From Bacteroidales bacterium (lineage in GTDB: Bacteria; Bacteroidota; Bacteroidia; Bacteroidales; UBA10428), in assembly GCA_016926375.1 (NCBI GenBank), contig JAFGOR010000266.1, forward strand, positions 1 through 49,755: a stretch of 49,755 nt of DNA, written 5' to 3'. Positions 1-9,768 of this stretch are shown here, piece after piece. A program made the position numbers and the translations under genes. The notes beneath the pieces were generated by a model. It did not search any database, was not told where the DNA came from, and worked only from the letters and a program-made list of their open reading frames with translations. Positions within the stretch are counted from its first letter, which is position 1. Each line of letters opens with the position of its first letter.

Positions 1-1011
1 ATAAAAATGCCGGGCATGGATGGCATTGAAGTGCTCGAAAAGCTTCATGAAAGGGCCAATGACGTACCGGTAATCATGATTTCAGGCCATGGCAACATTG
101 ACACAGCTGTGGAGGCAATCAAAAAAGGGGCTTACGATTTCATTGAAAAGCCCCTGGATCTGAATCGCCTGCTGGTTACCATCCGCAATGCCACAGAGCG
201 CAACGACCTGGTTACCGAGACCAGGGTACTGAAGCGTAAAATCAGCAAAACTTTTGATATCGTAGGTGAATCAGCTGCCATCACCCGGGTAAAAGAAATA
301 ATTGAGCGCGTTGCTCCCACCGATGCACGCGTGCTCATCACCGGTGATAACGGCACCGGCAAGGAACTGGTGGCGCGCTGGTTGCATGAGAAAAGTGCGC
401 GTGCCGGTATGCCTTTTGTGGAGGTGAATTGCGCTGCCATTCCTTCGGAATTAATCGAAAGCGAGTTGTTCGGACATGAAAAGGGCGCCTTTACTTCTGC
501 CATTAAGCAACGTAAGGGTAAATTCGAACAGGCTCACGGCGGAACACTATTCCTCGACGAAGTGGGAGACATGAGCCTGTCGGCCCAGGCAAAGGTGCTG
601 CGGGCATTGCAGGAACATAAGGTAAGCAGGGTAGGCAGCGACAAGGATATTGACGTGGATGTGCGGGTGATTACTGCCACCAACAAAAACCTGAAGGAAG
701 AAATAGCACAGAAAAATTTCAGGGAGGATTTATACCACCGGTTGTCGGTTATTATCATCCAGGTACCCGCGCTGAAAGAACGGCTGGAAGATATTCCCCT
801 GCTGGCCGATTACTTCATTGAGCAAATATGCACTGAATATGGCCGGCCCAAAACCATCATTCAGCCTGATGCCATCAAAGATCTGCAAAAGATAAAATGG
901 ACGGGCAATATCAGGGAACTCCGTAATGTGCTGGAACGACTCATCATTCTTTGCGATAAGGAAATCACCAGCAAGGATGTTGCCGCCTTTGCCCAGCCCA
1001 ACATTACCTGA
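1..1011 (+). CDS. Sigma-54-dependent response regulator, NtrC type (5' partial)
   Basis: The frame is open from base 1 (IKMPGMDG is the middle of a receiver domain, just after the expected phosphorylated Asp), so the true start lies upstream. After the receiver remnant comes an AAA+ sigma-54 interaction domain: Walker A GDNGTGKE, a loop reading GAFTSA where most family members have GAFTGA, Walker B GTLFLDEVGDM, and the arginine-finger stretch FREDLYHRLSV. The family uses ATP to open sigma-54 promoters in response to a sensor kinase. The protein stops about 15 residues after the RELRNVLERL helix, so the usual Fis-type DNA-binding helix-turn-helix is absent. It may act without specific DNA binding or from solution. 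The GT2 gene starts 23 bases downstream on the same strand and may be co-transcribed. The family call is sure; the target genes are unknown. Confidence 0.93.
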   Translation: MKMPGMDGIEVLEKLHERANDVPVIMISGHGNIDTAVEAIKKGAYDFIEKPLDLNRLLVTIRNATERNDLVTETRVLKRKISKTFDIVGESAAITRVKEIIERVAPTDARVLITGDNGTGKELVARWLHEKSARAGMPFVEVNCAAIPSELIESELFGHEKGAFTSAIKQRKGKFEQAHGGTLFLDEVGDMSLSAQAKVLRALQEHKVSRVGSDKDIDVDVRVITATNKNLKEEIAQKNFREDLYHRLSVIIIQVPALKERLEDIPLLADYFIEQICTEYGRPKTIIQPDAIKDLQKIKWTGNIRELRNVLERLIILCDKEITSKDVAAFAQPNIT

Positions 1012-1034
1012 TTGGGTAATTAAAACAGGTTGAC

Positions 1035-1997
1035 ATGGAAAATCATCCGCCGGTATTGGGAATTGTGGTCCCCTGTTATAATGAACAGGAAGTTATAGCC
1101 TCCAGCATTGAAGCACTTTCAGAACTGCTCTTCAGGTTTACTGAACAGGAACTGGTCGACAACAAAAGCTTTATCGGCATTGTGGATGATCGCAGCAAAG
1201 ATGCTACCTGGAAACTGATCAGTGAAATTTCAGAAAAAAACCCGCGGATACGGGCAATCCGGCTGGCAGCCAATAGGGGGCACCAGTTTGCGTTGCTGGC
1301 AGGTTTGCTGGAATTCCGGAAAGATGCTGATTGCCTGGTATCTATTGATGCCGATTTGCAGGATGACGCGGTTGTTATCGGGCAGATGGTTGAAAAATTC
1401 AGGCAGGGAAACGACATCGTATTTGGAGTAAGAAACAAACGAGCAACAGATACTTTTTTCAAAAGAACTACGGCCTATATCTTCTACAGATTTCTGAAAA
1501 TCTTGGGAATTAATGTGTTGCACAACCATGCCGACTTCCGGCTTACCAGCCGCAGGGTGAATGAAGAACTGGAGCATTTCAGCGAAGTGAATCTCTTTCT
1601 GAGAGGCATTTTTCCGCTGATGGGTTTCAATACATCCATAGTTCATTATGCCCGGAGCGAACGAACGGCCGGTACCACCAAATACCCGCTGAAAAAAATG
1701 ATTTCACTCGCTCTTGACGGCATTACCTCATTCAGTACGGTGCCGCTGAGAATAATCACCGTGCTGGGCTTTCTGGTTTTCATAGTGTGTATTTTACTCA
1801 TGGGATATGCTTTTTGGGCTTATCTCTCGGGCAGAACCATAGCCGGCTGGTTCTCCACGGTGCTGCCCTTTTACTTCCTGGGAGGTATTCAGATTCTGTG
1901 TATTGGCATTATCGGTGAATACCTGGGCAAAATTTACAAGGAAGTCAAACGACGGCCCCGCTTTATTGTGGATGAACGGATTGGCGATATCCGGTAA
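1035..1997 (+). CDS. Polyprenyl-phosphate glycosyltransferase, GT2 family (DPM1/GtrB-like)
   Basis: A 320-residue inner-membrane enzyme. The N-terminal GT-A domain has the family start VVPCYNEQEVI, the DDRSKD nucleotide-binding motif and a DADLQDD metal site. Two hydrophobic helices follow in the last 90 residues (around IITVLGFLVFIVCILLMGYAF and FYFLGGIQILCIGIIGEYLG), as in GtrB and bacterial dolichol-phosphate mannose synthase-like proteins. Such enzymes move a sugar from a nucleotide donor to undecaprenyl phosphate on the cytoplasmic face. The lipid-linked sugar is the donor for GT-C enzymes such as the three GT39-like genes that follow, so a shared pathway is a reasonable inference. The sugar cannot be told from sequence. 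Its last 35 bases overlap the convergent GT39 gene. Confidence 0.9.
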   Translation: MENHPPVLGIVVPCYNEQEVIASSIEALSELLFRFTEQELVDNKSFIGIVDDRSKDATWKLISEISEKNPRIRAIRLAANRGHQFALLAGLLEFRKDADCLVSIDADLQDDAVVIGQMVEKFRQGNDIVFGVRNKRATDTFFKRTTAYIFYRFLKILGINVLHNHADFRLTSRRVNEELEHFSEVNLFLRGIFPLMGFNTSIVHYARSERTAGTTKYPLKKMISLALDGITSFSTVPLRIITVLGFLVFIVCILLMGYAFWAYLSGRTIAGWFSTVLPFYFLGGIQILCIGIIGEYLGKIYKEVKRRPRFIVDERIGDIR

Positions 1998-3477
1998 TCT
2001 TTAGTAGTTGTACTTTACCATCCTTCATTATCTCCTCAAAGAAATATAGGTTGTTGATCTTCTCCCGCGTCACATCTTCGGATAGAAGAACCTGCTCTCC
2101 AACAGAAAGCTTTTCCGGATTTCTGAAAGGTATCGATTTCTTTTGGGTTAGCTCTACTGATTCGGTATAGTATAAAAGATGCCCGTAATAATTGATGAAA
2201 GCTATTGAAAAGGGTTTATTCATTATTTCCGGGTATTTACCAGGATTCCTGAGGACATAAGAAATTGCGTAAAACTCTTCGTCCCAGCTGTATTCATGTG
2301 TTCTTTTTACCTTCTTCATGATGCTGATTCCGGGACTGACAAACAGGGCAGCTAAAATCAGGAATCCGGCTGTATGTATCAATGAATTTTTTTTCCTGAA
2401 CAGAGCCGTCAATGACCTGGGTATCTGCACCAGAAATAGCGCAATGATAACAGCCATTAACGGATACAACGGCCCGTCATACCAGATATTCTTGGACCCT
2501 GCGGAAATGATCAGCAGAAAGATCAGTACATTAAATATAAGGTAGACAGGCAGACTTCTTTTCTGTTTTCGGGATTGCCACAATAAGATGACAATGGCGG
2601 CAACCAGGAAGTAAAGCCAATAGGTATACCTGGAAAGAACAAGATTCTTGATGTAGAGAAAAAAGGACCCGACATAAAATCTTTCATTGGTATTCAGGTA
2701 CCGGGGGAACCACTCTTCATTCCATACAATGCTTAAATAACCGGGTTGCATATGTTCCCGCAGCAAGTAATAGCTGCCACAAATCAGCAAAAATGCAAGA
2801 GTGCAAACGTAAAACCATTTGTTCTTGAAAATCTTGCGGTGCTCCCCATATATCAGAGTCATCGTGAGCAGCCCGGGCAAAATCATCATGACTGCAATGC
2901 TTTTGGTATAAACGCTCAAAATGAGCAGAAAAGTAACCATACCCAGTTTCCGGTTGCTTTTTCTACTGCCGGTAAGGAATTCGTAATATATGAAGATGAT
3001 TAGGGTGGTGAACAGTATCAGCGTGGCATCATGATCACCGGTTCGGGCTATATGCCGTTCAACATAGCCCTGGGATGTTACCAAAACAAGCGCAGCAATA
3101 TAACCTGTGTAACGGTTGTTGTGATAGCGGTGAAAATAGAAAATCAGGAAAACAGCAGTTAGCAATGCAGCAACTGCCGATGGCATCCGTATGGCCAGCT
3201 CGTTAATTCCGAAAATTTTCATGGAGATCACCTGAAGCCAAATCAGCAGAGGAGGCTTCACATCCCAGTCATCCGGATTTCCATCAAAATACCTGACCAC
3301 AACATTTTTATTCTGCAACATTTCCAAGGCAGAAACCGCATTTCGCGCTTCATCCCACATTCTTACAGACAGTGTATCGAGCCGGTAAAAAAGCGGAAAA
3401 CAGCACATGCAAAAGATGATAATCAGCTCAATGGCGATTCTTGCCTGACGGGACATGTTGGAATTCTTTATGGACAC
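1963..3477 (-). CDS. GT39/ArnT-like membrane glycosyltransferase
   Basis: A 504-residue polytopic membrane protein of the PMT_2/ArnT group (GT-C fold). After the first membrane helix comes the acidic catalytic-loop motif MWDEARN, then WDVKPPLLIWLQV, a pattern typical of ArnT-like enzymes that take sugar from a polyprenyl-phosphate donor on the periplasmic side. About ten further hydrophobic segments and a short soluble C-terminus follow. The track start is GTG, whose first base is the last base of the upstream gene's TAG stop; an in-frame ATG 21 bases further in (MSRQARIAIEL) is an alternative. It is probably co-translated with the upstream GT-C gene. The acceptor (lipid A, glycan or protein) is unknown. 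Confidence 0.87.
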   Translation of the reverse strand: MSIKNSNMSRQARIAIELIIIFCMCCFPLFYRLDTLSVRMWDEARNAVSALEMLQNKNVVVRYFDGNPDDWDVKPPLLIWLQVISMKIFGINELAIRMPSAVAALLTAVFLIFYFHRYHNNRYTGYIAALVLVTSQGYVERHIARTGDHDATLILFTTLIIFIYYEFLTGSRKSNRKLGMVTFLLILSVYTKSIAVMMILPGLLTMTLIYGEHRKIFKNKWFYVCTLAFLLICGSYYLLREHMQPGYLSIVWNEEWFPRYLNTNERFYVGSFFLYIKNLVLSRYTYWLYFLVAAIVILLWQSRKQKRSLPVYLIFNVLIFLLIISAGSKNIWYDGPLYPLMAVIIALFLVQIPRSLTALFRKKNSLIHTAGFLILAALFVSPGISIMKKVKRTHEYSWDEEFYAISYVLRNPGKYPEIMNKPFSIAFINYYGHLLYYTESVELTQKKSIPFRNPEKLSVGEQVLLSEDVTREKINNLYFFEEIMKDGKVQLLKITGYRQSVHPQ

Positions 3478-5057
3478 TACTTTTTCATTAATGAATCATT
3501 AAGCGCACAGGAGCTAAGACAGAATATTTTAACCTCCTGATAATGCCCGACTAAATTCTCAGTAAAGTCTCTTAACTCTGGTTTATTCAGGTAAGTTGTG
3601 TCGTTCACTACCAGGTAGCGGGCACCACAATCAATCATAGCACGAATCCAACCGGGAGTAGTTGAATCTATTTTCCAGATTCTGTATCCAGGTTGGTTCA
3701 TCAGATACAAAGTATATGAGTAAGTATTATCAGGCATGGTGATCACCCGGTCTTCAGGTTTTATTCCGATTGATTTTAAATAGGGACGAATAGTGAAGAG
3801 TGATTCGAATACCGGCGTTTCCCGTTTTGAACCAAAATACCGCCTGTGCATTTCTTTGCGGGCATGAATTACATTGAAAACCAGGATGACAATCAACGAT
3901 AGGGCAAAGATCCCTGATCCGAAAACCCCGGGGTATTTGTGTTTGATTGCCAGTAATGCTGCTAAAACCAGAAAAGCAATAGCACTGAAAAGGACAATCA
4001 GATAATAGTCATGATAAACAAATTGAGTGTAAAACAAACTTATATATACAACTCCTCCCGCAGGAAGCAAAGCGGTTAGTATACCCAGGTACTTGGGGAT
4101 ATGCCTGAAGAAAACAATGCAAACAAGCAGTGATGCTAACAGGAAATAGCGTATGAAAATGGAGTAATACACAGGAAAATTGCTCATTATCATGGGCGTT
4201 ATTTCCTTTCGGAATTCTTTACTTACAGCCCACCAGGGAGTAACAGTGGTGAGGAATGCGGAGGTATGGTGCAGGCGGTTATAATATATGGCATACAGGT
4301 ACCATGCGGCAATGACAGCGAAACACATCATCATAGGTAAAAAGGACGCCATTGCACCCGGGAACAATTGCCGGTGATCTCTTAAGATCCGGATGCGTAA
4401 ATGCCAGACTATTCCCAGGCAACCCAGTGCCGCCAGGTTGATTAGCATGGTAACTTTCAGAAGTCCTGCCAGTGTGAACAGCAGGATAGCAATAGCAAAC
4501 AGTTTGTAATTGCCCTTGTCAATATACCTGAAATATTGCCACCAGCCAATAAATACCAGTGCCAGGGCTGTAGAGTCGGTTAAGAAGTTGTTTCCGTAAT
4601 AGGCCATAACAGGAGAAACAAATACAAGAAGCGGCACAAAAGCTGCGGCTACAAAGTTTTGGAGCAGGCGATAAGAAATCCTGAAAAGCGCACCCAATCC
4701 GATAAAAAGGATTAGTACATTCACCATTCTGTAAACATATTCGTGCGGACCGAAGATTTTGTATAACAGGGCAACGAAGTAATATAACAACGGAGCTTCA
4801 CAGGCTGCATATCCTGAATTCATGTTGTCGGATATCATGAGGTGTAATTCAGGCTTGATTAAGTTCATCCCATGCTGGTAATAATTCAGGGTTATCGAAA
4901 GGCAGTCGGCTTGTCGCCAGCGATGTATGGATTGGGGCGGGCTGAATAAAATGATGTGATAGAAATAGAAAAATCCGACAACGGCAAGCACTGAATAAAA
5001 AAGCACCAAAGGATGATTTTTTGTAAAGCCTATGATGAGGTCGCGAACGCGTTGCAT
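3477..5057 (-). CDS. GT-C/GT39-like membrane glycosyltransferase
   Basis: A 526-residue polytopic protein with the PMT_2-like layout: N-terminal membrane helix, a first periplasmic loop containing RWRQADCLSI and EAPLLYYFVALLYKIFG, then about ten membrane helices and a roughly 120-residue soluble tail. The loop has a RxxD pattern where ArnT-like relatives have WDE, so it is a more distant family member than its two neighbours. It starts with ATG and its stop overlaps the next gene by one base. It is divergent from the methyltransferase gene. A sugar-transfer role with a lipid-phosphate donor is inferred from family and context. Confidence 0.82.
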   Translation of the reverse strand: MQRVRDLIIGFTKNHPLVLFYSVLAVVGFFYFYHIILFSPPQSIHRWRQADCLSITLNYYQHGMNLIKPELHLMISDNMNSGYAACEAPLLYYFVALLYKIFGPHEYVYRMVNVLILFIGLGALFRISYRLLQNFVAAAFVPLLVFVSPVMAYYGNNFLTDSTALALVFIGWWQYFRYIDKGNYKLFAIAILLFTLAGLLKVTMLINLAALGCLGIVWHLRIRILRDHRQLFPGAMASFLPMMMCFAVIAAWYLYAIYYNRLHHTSAFLTTVTPWWAVSKEFRKEITPMIMSNFPVYYSIFIRYFLLASLLVCIVFFRHIPKYLGILTALLPAGGVVYISLFYTQFVYHDYYLIVLFSAIAFLVLAALLAIKHKYPGVFGSGIFALSLIVILVFNVIHARKEMHRRYFGSKRETPVFESLFTIRPYLKSIGIKPEDRVITMPDNTYSYTLYLMNQPGYRIWKIDSTTPGWIRAMIDCGARYLVVNDTTYLNKPELRDFTENLVGHYQEVKIFCLSSCALNDSLMKK

Positions 5058-5145
5058 AATGGGATTTAATACTGGTTAAGTGTTGCCAAATTACAAATTT
5101 TTAGTAATTATAATTGCTATATTGCAGTTCTGTTTGGTTTATTCA

Positions 5146-5877
5146 ATGAGTAACACGTCATTCAGCAAAGAGCAGTTTTCTGCCATTTATCCTGATGGTA
5201 TTGATCAGCATTACTGGAGTCATTCCCGTAACAGGTTGATCAGGCGATTCCTGAAAAAACACCGCCTTCATCAAAGTAAGATTCTGGAAATAGGTTGTGG
5301 AAGAGGAGTGGTGTTGAAACATTTGTTATCACATCAAGTGGATTGCATGGGTGTTGAACTGGGCGATGCACTGCCTTTACCGGGGTGTGAAGGAAGAATT
5401 CTTACCAATCAGGATGCTTTTTCATTGCCGGCCTCAGTGCGGGAAAGTATTGAAACGGTTTTAATGTTTGATGTACTTGAGCATTTGGAAAGTCCGGGAG
5501 AATTCATCGACAGGATCCGCGTCCAATTTGTAAACGCACGGCATTTGGTTGTCACGGTTCCGGCGCGACAGGAATTATGGACCAATTATGATGAATATAA
5601 CGGCCATTTCAAGAGGTATAGCCTTGCAGATATGAAAACATTGGCGTCCGGGCCTGTAGAATTGAAAAAGGCATCCTACTTTTATCACTCACTGTATATC
5701 TTATTCCGGATTTTCATCCGCTTTTCAAGAACCCGAAGTACCCGCATCCAGGCGCCTGGCGGTTCGGGCAAGTTAATTCATAAGCTGGGGTCTCTTATTC
5801 TGCAGGCTGATTTTCACCTGTTCCCGGGTTGGTTTCCGGGGACTTCCATTATTGCATTGTTATCACTACGCAATTGA
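5146..5877 (+). CDS. SAM-dependent class I methyltransferase
   Basis: The SAM-binding motif I is ILEIGCGRGVVLKHLL, the acidic end of strand 2 is MGVELGD, and motif post-I/IV is MFDVLEHLESPGEF, all typical of Methyltransf_11/23-type small-molecule methyltransferases. The track begins at a GTG at 5080, but the extra 22 residues look like translated AT-rich leader, and an ATG at 5146 (MSNTSFSKEQ) gives a normal-length protein of about 243 residues. I chose 5146. The 3' end overlaps the convergent 795-codon gene by 64 bases. The only plus-strand gene inside a glycosyltransferase block, it may methylate a sugar or lipid intermediate, but the substrate cannot be read from the sequence. Confidence 0.85.
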   Translation: MSNTSFSKEQFSAIYPDGIDQHYWSHSRNRLIRRFLKKHRLHQSKILEIGCGRGVVLKHLLSHQVDCMGVELGDALPLPGCEGRILTNQDAFSLPASVRESIETVLMFDVLEHLESPGEFIDRIRVQFVNARHLVVTVPARQELWTNYDEYNGHFKRYSLADMKTLASGPVELKKASYFYHSLYILFRIFIRFSRTRSTRIQAPGGSGKLIHKLGSLILQADFHLFPGWFPGTSIIALLSLRN

Positions 5878-8201
5878 TACCACCGGCAATTTTTAATGAA
5901 AGCACCGTTATGAATCCTGTAAACATTACAGTTATTGGGCCTGATCAGGAGTTCATCTGCCAGGTAGGTTTGGTTTCTTTTTATTTCTGAATTTTCAATG
6001 GAAATCTTCAATCTACAACCGTTTTTTTTCACGGGAACCGACCATTCAATCAATCCCCATTCACCATCAATTGTCCTGATCAGGTTGCCAGCCATCATGT
6101 TTTTGTAATCATATAGAGTTCCTGTTGAATCGAAAAGCTCTGAAATAATCCGGGCTTTGGGAAAAAGATCCCTGTTCATGGGCGACATCCATAGTGAACA
6201 AATGAAATCAGAATCATGTTGTGATACAAGAGGACCGTCATACAGAACTTCATAGGAACGGCCGGTTATCTTTTTTGCATTCCCCTGATAGCCGGGTGAA
6301 ATCTGGGTGTTAAAATCTGTAACAATTACCTGGCCACAAGAATGGTCAATATAGTTTGTATCGGGTTTGGTGAACCCCTTAATATAAAACTCATTACAAA
6401 TTTCCTCTGCCCTCATTTCCGCTATATCTGAAAGCTTTTCAAAATCGAGCCGGTAAAGATCAAAGATGTTATTTGAGTCGATTTTTGTTGAATGGTTTAA
6501 CAGATTTAGCTCATCTGTAGTATAGGAATCGCATTTACCGGCAACTATTAAAAATGGCTTTTGATTCGGCATATCATTCAAAATCTCCGGGAAGCGGTAG
6601 GGTTCCAACACCAAAGCAATGTTCTTCAACGACTGTGAAACAGAAGCCCGGCTCATGTATACAGCGGCAACAGGTAATCCTGTTTTCATGGATACCAGAA
6701 ATGAATTTGCCAGCATTTCGCCCCTGACAGGTATGCCGTAATTGTCGGATCCCATATGATAAAATGGAAGTGGTATAAGGGCGCCATACTTATCCGGATC
6801 AATGCGGGAAACCCATTTGTTTTCCGGGTTAATATTGCTGTAATCTGACCATGCAGGGAAAGTGTTGTTCAATGATTCCTGCTTGCGCCGGATAAACAGA
6901 TACATATCGGTGAAAAGCATGATCAGGGGTAAGGCAACAATCAATAAGCGCATATGAGATTTGTTATGGCTTACATAATACTGCCAGAGGTTATAAAAAA
7001 CCACTGTGTTTAACATGAAATAGAACAGCCAGGCAAATCGTCCGATGCTGCGTATTTGCTGCAAGGGGCCCAGGTATTCAACAAGAAACTCAAGTCCAAG
7101 AATGAAGGGTAGTCCGAATGAGTAAAGCAGTGCAATGAAAGAAGCCCAGAACATTGCATTCAGGAATGTATTGTTGGTTACTTTGAAGAAATCTTCCCAT
7201 TTGCCCCGGAATACTTTTTGAACCCGGGAAACTATGATGATAACAAAACCAACTACACCAACCAGGCCCACATAGGATACTCCCTCCCAGTCTGCGTAAC
7301 AGTAGTTTCTTAAATGATGGAATAATTTACAGGAACCGAAATCCCATCCCGGGATAAATACACTTTCCGGTGAAGCTTTATAAATAAGGAACCCATATGG
7401 TTTGGCAGGTCGATCAGGCGCCATTGAATCATAATCATGGATAAGCAGGTAAAAGATCAAAACCGGCAAAAGTAGTTCCAGAGTGATGTGCAGTAATATT
7501 CCCAGGTAAAACCTGCCATTTTTCTTCCTGGTCGAAAAGAAAACAAACAGCCAGTAAAAGCCTATCATGATTGCAAAAAAGAAGAGAAAATAAACATGCC
7601 CTGTTATCAGAATAAAAAGGGACAAGCCTGTTAATGCACTGAAGATAATCTTGTTCCGGCCACAATGTACCTGAAACATGAAATACAGCAACATGGGTAT
7701 GGCGCATACGTAACCCAATGTAAAATGGCCTCCGAACCGGTCAATCTGCGGTGATAAAAAAGCAATTCCCAGTGAGACCAATGCCGCATAAACTGCAGGA
7801 AGCCCGGTACCCGACAACAGCAAATAAAGAAAAACAGCGGCCAACACAATAGAAATAAGCATCAGGAAGTTAATGATGCCTGTTGTATATGACGTGACAT
7901 CTGCGAAGTGGTCGGATACAAATCTCACAACCCCTGTAACCAGTGGCTGTGCTTGTGTATAAAACGAAACTTCACCATAGGGATAATTGATGCTTTGAGA
8001 ATACATCAGGGAGGAATCATATGCTGCCAGGTAATAGGAGTTCTGATAACAAAGAATGCCATCGCCCCCCAGGGCAAAAAATGTTGTGTTCAGTGAAAAA
8101 ATGACTTTAAAGTAGAAGATTATCAGAAAAGTGCAACTGAGTAGCAGGACCATGATCAGGCCTTTGAGTCGATTTCTTTCTGAGTTGTTCATACTTACCA
8201 T
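5814..8201 (-). CDS. Large polytopic membrane protein, GT-C-like
   Basis: 795 residues. The first 60 percent has about 12 hydrophobic helices; the last 300 residues are mainly soluble and probably periplasmic. After the first helix the loop reads FALGGDGILCYQNSYYL, then YPYGEVSFYTQAQ. An Asp in the first periplasmic loop and a large C-terminal domain are common in GT-C-fold glycosyltransferases and in YfhO-like proteins, but I do not recognise the exact family. It starts ATG at 8201 with a second ATG three codons in. The stop of the upstream GT39 gene is only 7 bases away, so the two are co-transcribed. A role in surface-glycan assembly is inferred from context alone. Confidence 0.75.
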   Translation of the reverse strand: MVSMNNSERNRLKGLIMVLLLSCTFLIIFYFKVIFSLNTTFFALGGDGILCYQNSYYLAAYDSSLMYSQSINYPYGEVSFYTQAQPLVTGVVRFVSDHFADVTSYTTGIINFLMLISIVLAAVFLYLLLSGTGLPAVYAALVSLGIAFLSPQIDRFGGHFTLGYVCAIPMLLYFMFQVHCGRNKIIFSALTGLSLFILITGHVYFLFFFAIMIGFYWLFVFFSTRKKNGRFYLGILLHITLELLLPVLIFYLLIHDYDSMAPDRPAKPYGFLIYKASPESVFIPGWDFGSCKLFHHLRNYCYADWEGVSYVGLVGVVGFVIIIVSRVQKVFRGKWEDFFKVTNNTFLNAMFWASFIALLYSFGLPFILGLEFLVEYLGPLQQIRSIGRFAWLFYFMLNTVVFYNLWQYYVSHNKSHMRLLIVALPLIMLFTDMYLFIRRKQESLNNTFPAWSDYSNINPENKWVSRIDPDKYGALIPLPFYHMGSDNYGIPVRGEMLANSFLVSMKTGLPVAAVYMSRASVSQSLKNIALVLEPYRFPEILNDMPNQKPFLIVAGKCDSYTTDELNLLNHSTKIDSNNIFDLYRLDFEKLSDIAEMRAEEICNEFYIKGFTKPDTNYIDHSCGQVIVTDFNTQISPGYQGNAKKITGRSYEVLYDGPLVSQHDSDFICSLWMSPMNRDLFPKARIISELFDSTGTLYDYKNMMAGNLIRTIDGEWGLIEWSVPVKKNGCRLKISIENSEIKRNQTYLADELLIRPNNCNVYRIHNGAFIKNCRWYQLRSDNNAIMEVPGNQPGNR

Positions 8202-8208
8202 ACACGGT

Positions 8209-9660
8209 TTATTCGGGCTTATTGCAAATTTGTTTACTTTTTACATAGAACTCTGCCCAGGCCCCCCGGCTTTCAAAGCGCTTTTGCAAGACGCAACAGG
8301 AATCGGATTTCATCTGGCTGTATCCCGGATCTGGCTCAGTACTGTAGTAAAGATACACCTCATAGTCGTTTTCGGGGGAGTTGTATGTTCTGGAAAAGGG
8401 CCGGTGTGTGTTGACGAGATAACCCAAATTGGGATCGGTCAGGTTATACAGCATCAGAAAAGAGGTAAAAAGCGGCGTTTGTTGCCATTGCATTTCTTCG
8501 GCATAATGAACAACTTCTTTGTGCAATAAAACGGTGTTTTTATAGGCCAGCGAAACATCAGCTTCTGACCTGAATCCATAAAATGTATGCCAGGCAAATA
8601 AAAGCGCCAGTGAAACAACAATTATATTTCTGCTATACCTTCTTCCGGAAAACATTTCAGAAATGATCCAGGCGCCGCAAATGAAAAAGAATGGCAAAAC
8701 GCTCAGCAGGTATCGGGTAGTAAAGAAATTCACAGCCGAAAACAGCATATAAAGCAATATGAATAAGCACGAAAAAACGAGCAAATGGGCTTGTTTTCCT
8801 GAAACTTCCTTTTTGCGGATTAACACAATCACTCCGGTTAAAGCAAGAACTAAAAGAGCAAACTTTCCATGTTGCATAAGCAACCTAAAGAAGAAGGAGT
8901 TGAGTTTTTTGAGAATAACTATCGGATCAAGAATGGTCATGCCCATGTGTTCGGGATAAAGAAACCAGCCAAAATGCAGTTTTTGCATCATCATAAAGGT
9001 AGCAAAAGCGATTACAGGTATGCAAAGCACAGCCAGCTCCCTGATCAGCAGCGGCCAGGAACGTCCGTTTTTTTTGTTGAACCATTTCTCCAGTATCATT
9101 TTGTCAAGAAATAGTGCTGCAATCAGCACCATTCCGGTTTCTTTGGTCATTACCAGCATAATTGAAAAAATGGAAAACCAGAGCCATTTATTCATAAAAT
9201 AAAAGTAAAACGAAAGCAGTGTAAACAAGGCCAGCATTATTTCAGGAAGGAGCAGCGTACTTTGAGCAAGAAAGATAGATTGCAGCGCAAGCAGCAATAC
9301 GGCAATTGTGGCTGATTCCTTGCTGAACAGGTCTTTGGAAATTATATAAACGGCAACCAGGGTAATACAGGAGAGGATCAGCGGAAACAGATGAACTGCA
9401 GTCAGACTGGTTCCGAACAATTTCATCCACACAGCACTAAGAAAGTAAAACAACAGGGGGTGGCCCCGTGTCAGGTTTGGGTTGGCATCGCCCGGAAGGA
9501 TAGCCAGCTTGTTCTCATTCATGTCAAAAACAGCTGTAGCATATGACCAGGCTTCATCCCAGTAAAACGGAAGATTGAGATTGCCCAGGCGTGATAAAAC
9601 AAACAGCATGATTAACAGGGGAAGGAAGTATGGTGTGAGCTTGTTTAAAAAAGGTTTCAT
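8209..9660 (-). CDS. GT39/ArnT-like membrane glycosyltransferase
   Basis: 483 residues, polytopic. The first loop carries FYWDEAWSYATA and RGHPLLFYFLSAVWMKLFG, the two hallmark stretches of the PMT_2 group (catalytic acidic residues and the H/K-P-P/L-L helix start). About ten membrane helices follow and the protein ends in a short soluble tail. The family transfers a sugar from polyprenyl phosphate to an acceptor on the outer face of the inner membrane. It heads a minus-strand pair with the 795-residue membrane protein (7-base gap). Upstream a 108-base gap separates it from the MBOAT gene. The acceptor is unknown. Confidence 0.87.
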   Translation of the reverse strand: MKPFLNKLTPYFLPLLIMLFVLSRLGNLNLPFYWDEAWSYATAVFDMNENKLAILPGDANPNLTRGHPLLFYFLSAVWMKLFGTSLTAVHLFPLILSCITLVAVYIISKDLFSKESATIAVLLLALQSIFLAQSTLLLPEIMLALFTLLSFYFYFMNKWLWFSIFSIMLVMTKETGMVLIAALFLDKMILEKWFNKKNGRSWPLLIRELAVLCIPVIAFATFMMMQKLHFGWFLYPEHMGMTILDPIVILKKLNSFFFRLLMQHGKFALLVLALTGVIVLIRKKEVSGKQAHLLVFSCLFILLYMLFSAVNFFTTRYLLSVLPFFFICGAWIISEMFSGRRYSRNIIVVSLALLFAWHTFYGFRSEADVSLAYKNTVLLHKEVVHYAEEMQWQQTPLFTSFLMLYNLTDPNLGYLVNTHRPFSRTYNSPENDYEVYLYYSTEPDPGYSQMKSDSCCVLQKRFESRGAWAEFYVKSKQICNKPE

Positions 9661-9768
9661 CAGTTAACAATCCATACATTTGAAATAATCATAGAAAAAT
9701 GACAGCTGGTACGAAGGTAAAAATAAGGAAAGCAATGGGAAAGAAAAACAGCAACAAAAAGAATCCGG

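Noticed and set aside
5080-5145. Hydrophobic N-terminal extension of the methyltransferase as a signal anchor
   Set aside because: It starts at GTG, is AT-rich leader-like DNA between divergent genes, and the downstream ATG gives the normal family length.
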